Notes: generated by a model not told the origin, from the sequence alone. Shown: positions 16,658 through 26,209, counted from the first letter of the stretch. The stretch is DNA of 64,000 nt from RI-242 sp038246255 (GCA_038246255.1 JBBRWC010000002.1:28250-92249); one strand, 5' to 3'. Numbers and translations are program-made.

Positions 16658-17395
16658 ATGGAACCCGCCCACGACCCTCTGCGCTGCACCTGCTCCGTTG
16701 CAGCCGACGCCACAGGCGCCCCGGCGGATAGCCTGACGTCAGGTGCGACGGCGTCGGCGGCCATGGCGGCGTCCGCGAATATGGTGAGCGGCTCCGTGGG
16801 GAGCGCCGCCCAAGGGGGCGCTTGTCCTGGCTGCCGGGCGCGCGCGTTGCGCGATGCGGCGCGCGCCGAGTTGCTCAGCGGTCTCTCCCGCCGCCGGGCG
16901 CCCGTCGGACTCGACGCCCTGGTGCAAGCGTCCCTGCACACCGCGCCCCTCGAGCGCGCGTTGTCACGTCTGCCGCGGTACAACGCGCCGGCCGTACTAG
17001 AACGCCTCGTGGCCGAGGAAATCGCGTCGCCGTTGGCCGCGTCTGTCCGCCGCGCCGTGGGCGGATTGCCGAAGCAGCGAGCACCCGGGGAGCTCTTTGC
17101 ATCCATCGACCTGGCACCCCGCCACACCTCGCGGCGTGTCGCGGGCGTCGTCGCCGCGGCGATGGGTGCGGTGGCGTTGACGATCGTCGTCTGGATCGCA
17201 CGCCCTCCGGCGGCATCTGAGGTCGTAGCCGCGCCGGGGACCGCCATCTCGCGCGCCGACCGCCCGCCGCTGCGCCTGCAGGTCGTGCATGCGACCTCGC
17301 TGGCAGAGCTCGACCCGCTCGCGCGTGCCTTCGCCGAATCCCTGGCGGGCGGCATGCCCGTTGCGTTGATCACCCCGCAGGCGCGACCGCGCTGA
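16658..17395 (+). CDS. putative transmembrane anti-sigma factor
   Basis: 245 residues. The N-terminal cytoplasmic part holds two Cys pairs (LRCTCSV and ACPGCRARAL) that could bind zinc, and a helical region; a single membrane helix (VAGVVAAAMGAVALTIVVWIA) follows at about residue 165-185, with a ~55-residue periplasmic tail. Topology, size and position after an ECF sigma gene fit an RseA-like anti-sigma factor, but the classic H-x3-C-x2-C zinc anti-sigma motif is not clear. Expected to hold the sigma factor until envelope stress releases it. Confidence 0.65.
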   Translation: MEPAHDPLRCTCSVAADATGAPADSLTSGATASAAMAASANMVSGSVGSAAQGGACPGCRARALRDAARAELLSGLSRRRAPVGLDALVQASLHTAPLERALSRLPRYNAPAVLERLVAEEIASPLAASVRRAVGGLPKQRAPGELFASIDLAPRHTSRRVAGVVAAAMGAVALTIVVWIARPPAASEVVAAPGTAISRADRPPLRLQVVHATSLAELDPLARAFAESLAGGMPVALITPQARPR

Positions 17396-17435
17396 GTCCC
17401 GCCCGCAACAACGCTCCCTTGCGGGGGCGCTGACC

Positions 17436-18494
17436 ATGAAACTCCTCCTCAAACTTGCACTGTCGGCCGCTGCGCTGCTCCCCCTGGGGTGTGGGGAATC
17501 GGTGCAGTTGGACGCCGCTTCGCAGGAGTTGCTGGGGCAGATTCTGACGCAGGTTCAGGTGGCTCCGCTCGCGGTCGCGCACACGGGCAACCGTCGGGTG
17601 GAATTCCATTGGCACGGTGATCTGAGCGGCGACCCGGCCGGTGGCAGCGCGCCGCAGTCCTTCGTCTACCGCGAGCGAGTGGAGATCGACGGCCAGGGCC
17701 GGTTCGACCTTCGCACGACGCAGTTGATGTCGAACGCGCCGATCAACTGGCCTCAGTTCCAACTGCAACAGGACATCCGCGCCGGTTTCTACCAGCGCTA
17801 CCGCGACGTCCAGTTTCGCGACATCGCGCTCGTCATCGAGAACTTCACGGTGGCGGCGTTTGGCAATTTGCTCGCGGTCGCGGGCCGCCCTGCCGTGGGT
17901 CTCCAGCTCGTTCGCAAGATCGGCGAACCGATCCGCCACGATCTTGCGATCGACGCGCAGACGGGACTCGTCCTATCGGCGCGGACGAGCGGCGGCGACG
18001 GCGCGCTCCTCGCGTGGATGGAGTACGAATCGATCGAAATGGGAGCGCCCGCGACCATGACGCCGCACACGTTCTCCAACGATGAGGTCGTCCTGCCGCC
18101 CGGGCGGGAACTGGACGCAGTTCTCGGCTTCTCGGCGGATCTCCCCGGAATCCTCCCCGACGGGTATCACCTGCTCGCGACCGCGAAGATCGAGGATCCC
18201 GCGGGCCACATCTGGCTGAAGGCAACCTACACCGACGGGATCGATGTCGCGTTCTACGTCACGCGGCCCAAGTCCCAGTCGCTGGCCGTGGCGACCGCGG
18301 CGAGTGGCGCCTGGGGCACTTTCGGAGTCTCGAACCCCGGGACGAGCGCCGGCCCCGAACCGCATCTGACAACGATCCGGATCGCGGGCATCCAACTGCT
18401 CCAGGGTGAAACCGAAGGTCGCCACGTGATCACCCTGGGACGACTCCCCCTGGAAGACCTCCAGTGGATGGTCGAGTCGGTGTTCGACGGGTGA
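17436..18494 (+). CDS. MucB/RseB-like lipoprotein
   Basis: 352 residues with a lipoprotein signal (MKLLLKLALSAAALLPLGCG, lipobox L-P-L-G-C). The mature protein has a LolA-like beta domain (ERVEIDGQGRFDLRTTQL, QQDIRAGFYQRYRDVQFRD) and a smaller C-terminal domain (DGYHLLATAKIEDPAGHIWL), the two-domain plan of RseB/MucB that protects the anti-sigma factor from proteolysis and senses lipids or lipoproteins. Third gene of the sigma/anti-sigma cassette, 40 bp downstream. Assignment rests on architecture and context. The TGA stop is also the first triplet of a tandem repeat array. Confidence 0.7.
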   Translation: MKLLLKLALSAAALLPLGCGESVQLDAASQELLGQILTQVQVAPLAVAHTGNRRVEFHWHGDLSGDPAGGSAPQSFVYRERVEIDGQGRFDLRTTQLMSNAPINWPQFQLQQDIRAGFYQRYRDVQFRDIALVIENFTVAAFGNLLAVAGRPAVGLQLVRKIGEPIRHDLAIDAQTGLVLSARTSGGDGALLAWMEYESIEMGAPATMTPHTFSNDEVVLPPGRELDAVLGFSADLPGILPDGYHLLATAKIEDPAGHIWLKATYTDGIDVAFYVTRPKSQSLAVATAASGAWGTFGVSNPGTSAGPEPHLTTIRIAGIQLLQGETEGRHVITLGRLPLEDLQWMVESVFDG

Positions 18495-18744
18495 CAGCTT
18501 GGGAAAGGATCGGCACGACCCAAGCGAAGTAGCTGTCAGTTGCCTTCTGGCCCATCGCCTTGCGGCGCTGGAGCGGCAGCTTGGGAAAGGATCGGCACGA
18601 CCCAAGCGAAGTAGCTGTCAGTTGCCTTCTGGCCCATCGCCTTGCGGCGCTGGAGCGGTAGCTTGGGAAAGGATCGGCACGACCCAAGCGAAGTAGCTGT
18701 CAGTTGCCTTCTGGCCCATCGCCTTGCGGCGCTGGAGCGGTAGC
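18492..18744 (+). repeat. tandem array, three copies of an 82-bp repeat (family A, array 1)
   Basis: Copies start with AGCTTGGG at 18496, 18578 and 18660; a fourth start (AGC at 18742) breaks off at once. Copies are nearly identical. Each contains nested inverted repeats: in copy 1 TGACAGCT...AGCTGTCA encloses CTTGGG...CCCAAG. The shared tail is TGGCCCATCGCC then GGCGCTGGAGCG. The first TGA is the stop codon of the MucB-like gene. A related 81-bp array occurs at 46014. Confidence 0.95.
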
Positions 18745-18873
18745 GGGTTGCTCGGCTGCCGAATGGGCGCCGAGGCTAAGGGTCAAGCTTAGGCGCAGTG
18801 ACGGACGATCTAGGGGGCTCCCCCCGTTCGCGCTCCCGCGACGGGCCTTCGCCACCCCCGCCCCGATCCGCCC

Positions 18874-19251
18874 ATGCGCGCTCTCGTGATCGACGATTCG
18901 CGAGCCATTCGGCTCATCCTGTCCCGAACGCTGACCGAGTTGGGTTTCGAGACCCTGGACGCGGCAAATGGCCTCGAGGCGCTCGCGGTCCTCCAACGCG
19001 AGGGGCCCATGGACCTCGCGCTCGTCGACTGGAACATGCCCGAGATGGACGGGCTTCAGTTTGTCCAAGCGGCGCGCGCAGAACCGGCGTGGTCGCGGAT
19101 GAAGCTGATGATGGTCACGACGGAAACCGAGCTCGCGCGGGTTGTGAAGGCGCTCGAAGCGGGAGCCGACGAGTACGTCATGAAGCCCTTCACCCGCGAC
19201 GTCATCGCCGAGAAGCTCGCGCTGCTGGGCCTTGGCCAGCGCGCCGCCTGA
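18874..19251 (+). CDS. CheY-like single-domain response regulator
   Basis: 125 residues, one receiver domain. Acid pair D7-D8 (VIDDS), phosphoacceptor D52 (VDWNMPEMDG), Thr at 82/83 and K104 (MKPF) are all present, so it should be phosphorylated by CheA. First gene of the chemosensory cluster, 10 bp before cheR. There is no output domain; it signals by protein contact. Confidence 0.92.
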   Translation: MRALVIDDSRAIRLILSRTLTELGFETLDAANGLEALAVLQREGPMDLALVDWNMPEMDGLQFVQAARAEPAWSRMKLMMVTTETELARVVKALEAGADEYVMKPFTRDVIAEKLALLGLGQRAA

Positions 19252-19261
19252 GGATCCAACC

Positions 19262-20146
19262 ATGCAGCAACCCATCGCGGGAAGCGGCGAGGGCCTCGCC
19301 CCGCCCAAACCGCGCAGCCTGTCGGTCGAAGACTTCGCGTTCATCAGCGACTTCGTCCGCCGCCGTTCGGCCATCGTGATGGACGCCGGCAAGGAGTATC
19401 TCGCGGAGACCCGACTCAGCCACGTCGTCCAGAAGGAAGGACTCGAATCGATCGCCAGCCTCATCCGCACCCTGCGGCAAGGGGGCGCGCGAGAGCTCGA
19501 AGGCGCGGTCGTCGAGGCGATGACGACCAACGAGACGTCGTTCTTTCGCGACCTGAAACCTTTCGACCTGCTGCGGCTCGAGCTGCTGCCCAACCTGATC
19601 GCGGCGCGGCGCTCGACACGCACGATTTCGATGTGGTGCGCCGCGGCCTCGACCGGCCAAGAACCGTACTCCGTGCTGATGATGATCGATCAGCACTTTC
19701 CGGAGCTGCGCGACTGGCGCATCAATTTCGTCGCGACGGACATCTCGAACGAAGTCCTCGGCAAGGCTCGGGCGGGCATCTACACCCAGTTTGAGGTCAA
19801 TCGCGGACTTCCGGCCCAGATGCTGGTGCGGTACTTCGACGGGCAGGGAGGCAAGTGGCAGATCAAGCCGGAGCTGCGCGCGCGCGTGCAGTTTAAGGAG
19901 ATGAACCTGATCGAGCCCTGGGCCGCGATGGAACCGATGGACATCGTTTTCATCCGCAATGTGCTCATCTACTTCGATCAACCGACGAAAACGGCGATCC
20001 TCGGAAAGATCCGCAAAACGCTGCGGCCCGATGGAACGCTGCTCCTTGGAGGAGCGGAATCGACGCTCGGTCTCGACGACAACTTCACGGCGGTCCGCTC
20101 CCAGGGATCGACCTTCTATCGACTCCAAACCGGGGGTTTCAAGTGA
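19262..20146 (+). CDS. cheR: chemotaxis protein methyltransferase
   Basis: 294 residues. N-terminal four-helix domain (FAFISDFVRRRSAIVMDAGK), then the SAM-dependent methyltransferase core with MTTNETSFFRD, MWCAAASTGQEPYSV (SAM loop), ATDISNEVLGKA, and FIRNVLIYFD. Methylates Glu residues on the chemoreceptor at 23761. No TPR extension. The cheX gene starts inside its stop codon. Confidence 0.95.
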   Translation: MQQPIAGSGEGLAPPKPRSLSVEDFAFISDFVRRRSAIVMDAGKEYLAETRLSHVVQKEGLESIASLIRTLRQGGARELEGAVVEAMTTNETSFFRDLKPFDLLRLELLPNLIAARRSTRTISMWCAAASTGQEPYSVLMMIDQHFPELRDWRINFVATDISNEVLGKARAGIYTQFEVNRGLPAQMLVRYFDGQGGKWQIKPELRARVQFKEMNLIEPWAAMEPMDIVFIRNVLIYFDQPTKTAILGKIRKTLRPDGTLLLGGAESTLGLDDNFTAVRSQGSTFYRLQTGGFK

Positions 20147-20595
20147 TTCCGACCAGTGCGACCATCGCGGAGTCCGTCATCCAAGTTCTCGAGCTGACCC
20201 TCGGTTTTAGTGCCACAGCGGTCGAGGACGCCTGCGACCTCGAGCGTGTGGCGTCGCTCGTCGCCTACGTGGGCATCTCGGGCCCATGGCAAGGCGCGCT
20301 CACCCTGGAGGTGCCGGTCAGCCTCGCGCGCTCCGCCGCGGCGGCTATGTTCCTCGTGGAGGAGGACCACGCCGGCCGGGACGAGATGAGCGACGCGCTC
20401 GGTGAGCTCGCCAACCAACTGGCGGGAAGCCTGAAAGGCTGTATTGCTAGCGGATCGCAGCTCTCCCTGCCCACCGTGACCGAAGGGGGCGACTACCGCG
20501 TGACGGTGGTGGGCAGCAGCCCCGTTGCGGAAGCGCGACTAGAGTCCCGCGGCAGCCGGATGCGGGTCGTTCTGCACCAGCGCCGGGCGGCTTGA
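20143..20595 (+). CDS. CheX-like chemotaxis phosphatase (copy 1)
   Basis: 150 residues with the CheC/CheX/FliY-type active-site pattern E-x2-N as GELANQLAG (E88, N91), in a single-copy form as in CheX. Expected to dephosphorylate CheY-P and so terminate the signal. GTG start at 20143 overlaps the cheR stop by 4 bp. Two further proteins with an E-x2-N helix lie at 27901 and 28449. Confidence 0.8.
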   Translation: MIPTSATIAESVIQVLELTLGFSATAVEDACDLERVASLVAYVGISGPWQGALTLEVPVSLARSAAAAMFLVEEDHAGRDEMSDALGELANQLAGSLKGCIASGSQLSLPTVTEGGDYRVTVVGSSPVAEARLESRGSRMRVVLHQRRAA

Positions 20596-20770
20596 CCGCG
20601 CGAGCGGCGAACGGTCCTCGGGAAATGCCGGGGGTGCAGGCAGAGGCGGGCTCAAGCCGCAGCCGCCAAACGACGATCCACTCCTTCGGGTTCCCCCCGA
20701 TTGCCCGCGCAACGTCGACACCGATGCAACCCGCGGTCCAAAGTCACGCACCTCCCCCTTGAGCCCCGCA

Positions 20771-23017
20771 ATGAACGAGTTTGACGACGTCGTTAACGAC
20801 TTCCTGGTCGAGAGTCACGAGGGACTCGATCGGCTGGATCGCGATCTGGTCCAACTGGAGAAGGAACCGAACTCGCGTGACACGCTGAGCAGCATTTTTC
20901 GGACGATCCACACGATCAAAGGCACGTGCGGCTTCCTCGGGTTCAGCCGCCTCGAAAAGGTCGCCCACGCCGGTGAAAACCTCCTCAGCAAGTTGCGCGA
21001 CGGCGAGTTCGCCTTGGATCCCGCGATCACCACCGCGCTGCTCCAGGCGGTCGACGCGATCCGCTCGATGTTGACTGCGGTGGAAGCCGCGGGCAACGAC
21101 GGCGACAAGGATTACGCGGACGTGATCGCTCTGCTCGCCAAGCTGCAGCACAACGCGCTCCGTGCTGCAGGGGCCGCGCCAGCCCACAGCACCGTCCCGC
21201 TTCCCGCACTACCCGCCCGCGAGCCTGCGCCTGCGACGGCTGTGGCCCAAGCGGAGCCCCAGTGGGATCCTGTGCAGCGCGCCGCGGCCGCTGCATCCGC
21301 GACACCCGTCGCATCCGCCGGTCCCGCCGACGATGTGCACCGGGCGGTCGCGGGAGGTGCGGTCACCGACAGCACGATCCGCGTCGACGTCGTGCTGCTC
21401 GACAGCCTGATGAACCTCGTGGGCGAACTTGTCCTCGCACGCAATCAAATCCTGCAGCACACGACAACGCAGGACGATTCGGTGTTCCTCGCGACGTGCC
21501 AGCGCCTCAACCTCATCACGACCGAGCTGCAAGAAGGCGTGATGAAAACACGCATGCAGCCGATCGGCAACGTGTGGGGCAAGTTCCCGCGTGTCGTGCG
21601 CGACCTCGCCCACGCCTGTGGCAAGCGGGTGCGCATCGAAATGGAGGGCGAGGAGACCGAGCTCGACAAAACCATCATCGAAGCGATCAAGGATCCCCTC
21701 ACTCACATCGTCCGCAACGCGATCGACCACGGCATTGAGCTCCCCGATCGCCGTACCGCCGCGGGCAAACCGGCGGAAGGCGTGCTCAGGCTGCACGCAT
21801 TCCACGAGGGCGGTCAGGTCAACATCGAGATCGCGGACGATGGCGCTGGATTGAGCGTCGAGCGCCTCAAGGCAAAGGCCATCGAGAAGGGCCTCGTAAC
21901 AGCGGAGCAGGCGGCCAAGCTCTCCGAGCGCGACGTTGTCCAGATGGTGTTTTTGCCCGGTTTTTCGACCGCGGCGGCCGTGACCAACATCTCAGGCCGC
22001 GGAGTTGGCATGGATGTCGTGCGCACGAACATCGAGCGCATCGGCGGCACCGTCGAGCTGTCGAGTGTGCACGGCCATGGCACGACGCTGCGCATCAAGA
22101 TTCCACTCACGCTCGCCATCATTCCCGCACTCGTCGTCAGCTCGGGCGGCGCCCGTTACGCCATTCCGCAGGTGAGCCTGCTCGAACTGGTGCGGCTCGA
22201 GGGCGAACAGGCGAAAAAGCGCATCGAGTACATCCGCGGTGTGCCCGTATACCGGCTGCGTGGCACGCTTCTTCCCTTGGTCCTGCTCAACCGCCAACTC
22301 AAGGTGCCGGGTGCGGGCGAACCGGACGTCGTCAACATCGTCATCCTGCAGGCGGATGGCCGCCAGTTCGGCTTGGTGGTCGACGAGATCAACGATACGG
22401 AGGAGATCGTTGTCAAACCGCTCGGCAAACACCTCAAGGGCATTGCGGCCTACGCGGGTTCGACGATCATGGGCGATGGTCGTGTCGCGTTGATCCTCGA
22501 CATCCTCGGCATCGCGCGCATGGCGCGTGTCGTGGGGGAGCGCTGCGAACGGGCGCTCAGCAAACAGGCCGAAACCGAAGAGCGCGCCGAGGAAAAACGC
22601 CACACCCTGCTGCTCGTTCAAGTGGGATCGCGGGGCTGCACGGCGATCCCGCTCACCGATGTGGCACGGCTCGAGGAACTCCCGCGGGATTCGATCGAAT
22701 GGACCGCCGGGCGCCAGGTCGTGCAGTACAGGGGCGAGATCATGCCACTGCTTTGGCTGTCGGACGAGGTCGGCTGCGAGCGGCTGGGGTCGGACGCGGA
22801 GGAAACGCTCCAGGTGGTGGTGCACTCGGACGGCAAACACCAAGTGGGCATCGTTGTCGATCGAATCCTCGACATCGTCGAGGAGAAGCTCGACATCCAG
22901 GGTGCCGGTTCCGTGGTTGGATACAAGGGCCGCGCCGTGGTCCAAGGCCGTGTCACCGACCTGATCGACGTCGCGGCGATCGTGGCGCGCCACGGTGCCC
23001 TCGTCGGCCAAAGCTGA
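20771..23017 (+). CDS. cheA: chemotaxis histidine kinase CheA with two C-terminal CheW-like domains
   Basis: 748 residues. Hpt domain with the phosphorylated His at residue 47 (IFRTIHTIKGTCGFLGF); a short Ala/Pro linker instead of a clear P2 domain; dimerisation helices (LMNLVGELVLARNQI); ATPase with N-box HIVRNAIDHGIE, G1 ADDGAGL and G2 GRGVGMDVV. A first CheW-like domain (YAIPQVSLLELVRL to ALILDILGIAR) is followed by a second (LLLVQVGSRGCTAIPLTDVA to GRVTDLIDVAAIV). ATG 20771 is used; a TTG 12 bases earlier is less likely. Phosphorylates the cluster's CheY proteins. Confidence 0.96.
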   Translation: MNEFDDVVNDFLVESHEGLDRLDRDLVQLEKEPNSRDTLSSIFRTIHTIKGTCGFLGFSRLEKVAHAGENLLSKLRDGEFALDPAITTALLQAVDAIRSMLTAVEAAGNDGDKDYADVIALLAKLQHNALRAAGAAPAHSTVPLPALPAREPAPATAVAQAEPQWDPVQRAAAAASATPVASAGPADDVHRAVAGGAVTDSTIRVDVVLLDSLMNLVGELVLARNQILQHTTTQDDSVFLATCQRLNLITTELQEGVMKTRMQPIGNVWGKFPRVVRDLAHACGKRVRIEMEGEETELDKTIIEAIKDPLTHIVRNAIDHGIELPDRRTAAGKPAEGVLRLHAFHEGGQVNIEIADDGAGLSVERLKAKAIEKGLVTAEQAAKLSERDVVQMVFLPGFSTAAAVTNISGRGVGMDVVRTNIERIGGTVELSSVHGHGTTLRIKIPLTLAIIPALVVSSGGARYAIPQVSLLELVRLEGEQAKKRIEYIRGVPVYRLRGTLLPLVLLNRQLKVPGAGEPDVVNIVILQADGRQFGLVVDEINDTEEIVVKPLGKHLKGIAAYAGSTIMGDGRVALILDILGIARMARVVGERCERALSKQAETEERAEEKRHTLLLVQVGSRGCTAIPLTDVARLEELPRDSIEWTAGRQVVQYRGEIMPLLWLSDEVGCERLGSDAEETLQVVVHSDGKHQVGIVVDRILDIVEEKLDIQGAGSVVGYKGRAVVQGRVTDLIDVAAIVARHGALVGQS

Positions 23018-23040
23018 ATACCACTCTTCCCAACGACACC

Positions 23041-23490
23041 ATGAACACCCGTCAGCAGTACTGCACTTTCCAACTGGCCGACCTCTTCCTCGGCGTAGAG
23101 GTCGAACGTGTCCAAGAGGTCTTGCGTTACCAGGAGATGACCCGCGTGCCCCTCGCGCCGCGCATGGTCGAAGGGCTGATCAACCTGCGCGGACAAATCG
23201 TCACAGCGATCGATCTGCGTCGCCGGCTGGAGCTCCCCGCGCGTGAAGCGGGGCGCGATCCGATGAACGTCGTGGTGCGGACGCCCGAAGGGGCAGTCAG
23301 CCTCCTCGTGGACGAGATTGGCGATGTCGTCGACGTGGAGGACGAGTGGCTCGAAGCGGCGCCGCCGACCCTGGCGGACGACGGGCAGAAGCTCATCCGT
23401 GGTGTCGTGAAGCTCGACAACCGCCTAATGCTCATTCTGGACGCAGAGCGCGCCATCGCGGCGCCCGGTGCCGAAGCCCCCGGTCTTTGA
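23041..23490 (+). CDS. cheW: chemotaxis coupling protein
   Basis: 149 residues, a single CheW beta domain: TFQLADLFLGVEVERVQEVL, GLINLRGQIVTAIDLRRRL, VSLLVDEIGDVVDVEDEWLE. Bridges the chemoreceptor and CheA. Located 23 bp after cheA and in front of the receptor gene. Confidence 0.94.
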   Translation: MNTRQQYCTFQLADLFLGVEVERVQEVLRYQEMTRVPLAPRMVEGLINLRGQIVTAIDLRRRLELPAREAGRDPMNVVVRTPEGAVSLLVDEIGDVVDVEDEWLEAAPPTLADDGQKLIRGVVKLDNRLMLILDAERAIAAPGAEAPGL

Positions 23491-23534
23491 GCCGTAGTGA
23501 AAGCGAGCGAAGGGCCTCCTTTGCGGCCTCGCTT

Positions 23535-23570
23535 CCCCGCCATAGGGGGAGCGGGGCCGTCGGTGTTTTT
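23535..23570 (+). terminator. possible intrinsic terminator after cheW
   Basis: CCCCGC (23535-23540) pairs with GCGGGG (23551-23556) around a 10-base loop, with TTTTT at 23566-23570. The T-run is 9 bases away from the stem, so weak. It sits in the 270-bp gap between cheW and the receptor gene, otherwise empty. Confidence 0.35.
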
Positions 23571-23760
23571 CGGGGCCTCCCAACCCCGCGCTTCGCCCGC
23601 GTACGGGATCCGCTGGGGAAGGCCAGGGGAATCCACTAGGGCGCGCCCCGACCGTCGACCGATAGACGCTTGTCCAAATACCTCGTGGTGTGTCGTGGGT
23701 TTCCCCGCCGCGAGTCCCTGGCAACCCCCAACGTCCCGCGCCCAGCGCACCTGCACCCCA

Positions 23761-26057
23761 TGATCCCGAATCAGAAACTGCCCCCGTCTTCCGTCGAGCT
23801 CAGCGCATCGGCCCCGTCCACGGTGCTATCGGACACTGTGCGATCGGACACGGTGCGATCGGACGTCGCGTTGTTGATGCGCCTTTTGGACGACCTCAGC
23901 CGCTGCCCCGACTTCGATGCGCGGGTCAGCGCGGGTCTCGAATCGATCCGCGACAGCCTTGGTTTCCAGCACGCGTCCTACTGGAGCTGGTCGGCGGACA
24001 ACTCGGTTTTGCGCCACGACAGCGCCGTGGGCCTCAGCTCGCGTTCTCTCGCCGACTATGGGGAGCGCGCATCGCTGCGCAAGGGTGAGTCGTTCGTGGG
24101 GCGCGCGTACAGGGATCAGTCGACCGTCGAGTGCGCACATCCGGCGTCCGAGGGCACACCCTACGGCGCGGAGCTGGCGAAATCAGGATTTGCTTCGGCG
24201 TTGGCGGTGCCCTTGCAGAGCCACGGCGTCTACATCGGCGTGGTCGTGTTCGCGGGGACCCAACCGTTGGCACTCGCGGACGGCCAACGGGAGTTGATCG
24301 AATCCCTGGTGAAGGTGCTGGGCGCTTCGGCCGAGTCGACCGGCGGGAAGCAAAGCTTCATGCAGGCCCTGACGGAAAGCTCGCCGACCGCGGTGATCTT
24401 CGCCGACCGGGACCTGATCATGCGCTACCTGAACCCGGCATCCCGTCAAACGCTCACCAAGCTCGAGCACCTTCTGCCCTGTTCGGTGGACGATCTGTTG
24501 GGAAAGTCGATCGACATCTTCCACAAGAACCCGAGCATGCAGCGCCGCCTGCTCGCGGATCCGAAGAACCTGCCGCACTCCGCACGCATTGAGTTGGGTG
24601 ATGAGATCCTCGACCTGCTCGTGAGCGCGATCTACGACGAATCGGGCGAGTACATCGGGCCGATGCTGACCTGGCAGGTCAGCACCGAAAAGGTCGCGCT
24701 GGAGCGCGATATGGCGCGCGTGCGTTCGATGATGGAGAACGCACCGATCAACATGATGTACGCCGACCGCGACCTCGTCCTGCGTTACTTGAATCCCGCA
24801 TCGCTCACGACCTTGCGCAAGATCGAGGAGCACCTTCCGATCCCGCCCGACAAGTTCCTGGGTGCATCGATCGACGTGTTCCACAAGAACCCCGCACACC
24901 AGCGGCGCATGCTGGCGGATCCGAAGAACCTTCCGCACCGGGCGCAGATCGGCGTGGGACCGGAGACCTTGGACCTGCTCGTTAGCCCGATCTTTGACAA
25001 CAAGGGGGTCTACATGGGTCCCATGGTGTGCTGGGAATTGGTGACCGAGAAGCTCGCCATCGAGCGCAATTCACGTGAGATGGCCGAACGCGAGCAACGC
25101 GGGGCGCGCGAGCTCGCGGAAAAGGTCGATTCGATCCTGGTCGCGGTAAAGCACGCGGCCAACGGCGACCTGACGCACACGATCGACGTGCAGGGTGACG
25201 ATGCCATCGGCCAACTCTGCCAGGGGCTGCGCCAACTGTTCAGCACGCTGCGGGACAGCTTCGCGCAGATCGCGGAGAACTCCGCGGGACTGGCGGCGTC
25301 CTCCGAGGAGCTGAGCAACGTCAGCAACCAGATGGGCCAGAACGCTGACCGCACCAGTCAGCAGGCCAACACGGTGGCCAGTGCGGCAGAAGAAGTCAGC
25401 CGCAGCGTGCAGACGGTCGCCGCGGCAACCGAAGAGATGGGCGCAAGCATCAAGGAGATCGCGCGCAGTGCTTCGGAGGCGGCCCGTGTTGCGCTCTCGG
25501 CGGTCGACGTCGCCGAGAACACCAACGTGACTGTCGGCAAACTAGGTGACAGCAGCGCCGAGATCGGCAAGGTGATCAAAGTCATCACGTCGATCGCCCA
25601 GCAGACCAATCTGCTTGCGCTCAACGCGACGATCGAGGCGGCTCGCGCCGGTGAAGCAGGACGGGGATTTGCGGTCGTCGCGAACGAGGTCAAGGAGCTC
25701 GCCAAGGAAACGGCGCGGGCTACCGAAGACATCGGTGCGAAGATCGAAGCGATCCAGAACGACACCCGCGGGGCGGTTACGGCGATCGGCGAGATCTCGG
25801 CGATCATCAACCAGATCAACGAGCTCCAAACGACGATCGCGTCGGCAGTCGAGCAGCAGAACGCGACAACGGTCGAGATCGCGCGCAACGTGGCCGAAGC
25901 GGCGCGCGGAAGCTCGGAGATCGCCGCCAACATCGGTGGTGTCGCGGAAGCTGCGCACAGCACCTCCGAAGGCGCCGCCGACACCCAGCGGGCCTCGACC
26001 GAGCTGTCCCGGATGGCGGCCGCGCTGCAGAACCTGGTGGAGCGGTTCCGCACCTAA
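23761..26057 (+). CDS. soluble methyl-accepting chemoreceptor, GAF-PAS-PAS-signalling domain
   Basis: About 765 residues from ATG 23761; a TTG at 23670 would add 30 residues. No membrane segment is visible, so it is cytoplasmic. Residues ~35-195 form a GAF-like domain (SLGFQHASYWSWS, SFVGRAYRD, ALAVPLQSHGVYIGVVVFAG). Two tandem PAS-like domains share lines such as DLIMRYLNPASRQTL / DLVLRYLNPASLTTL and DIFHKNPSMQRR / DVFHKNPAHQRR, a clear internal duplication. The long coiled signalling hairpin has the conserved tip IAQQTNLLALNATIEAARAG and FAVVANEVKELA. No C-terminal CheR-binding pentapeptide. Confidence 0.93.
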
Positions 26058-26209
26058 GAGCGAGGGACCGCCGGCGGCGCGCTCAATGGCCGCGCCGCCG
26101 GAGTCCCGCTGGGTTGCTATTCCCCGGTCGACGATCGGACCGGCACGCGGGTTATTTTCCTCGATCCGCGCGCCGCCGATGGCCGAAAACAGGGGTGAGT
26201 CGACCCCCG

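Noticed and set aside
18492..18744. CRISPR array
   Set aside because: The 82-bp units are contiguous and nearly identical over their full length; there are no unique spacers and no cas genes. Same for 46014-46276.
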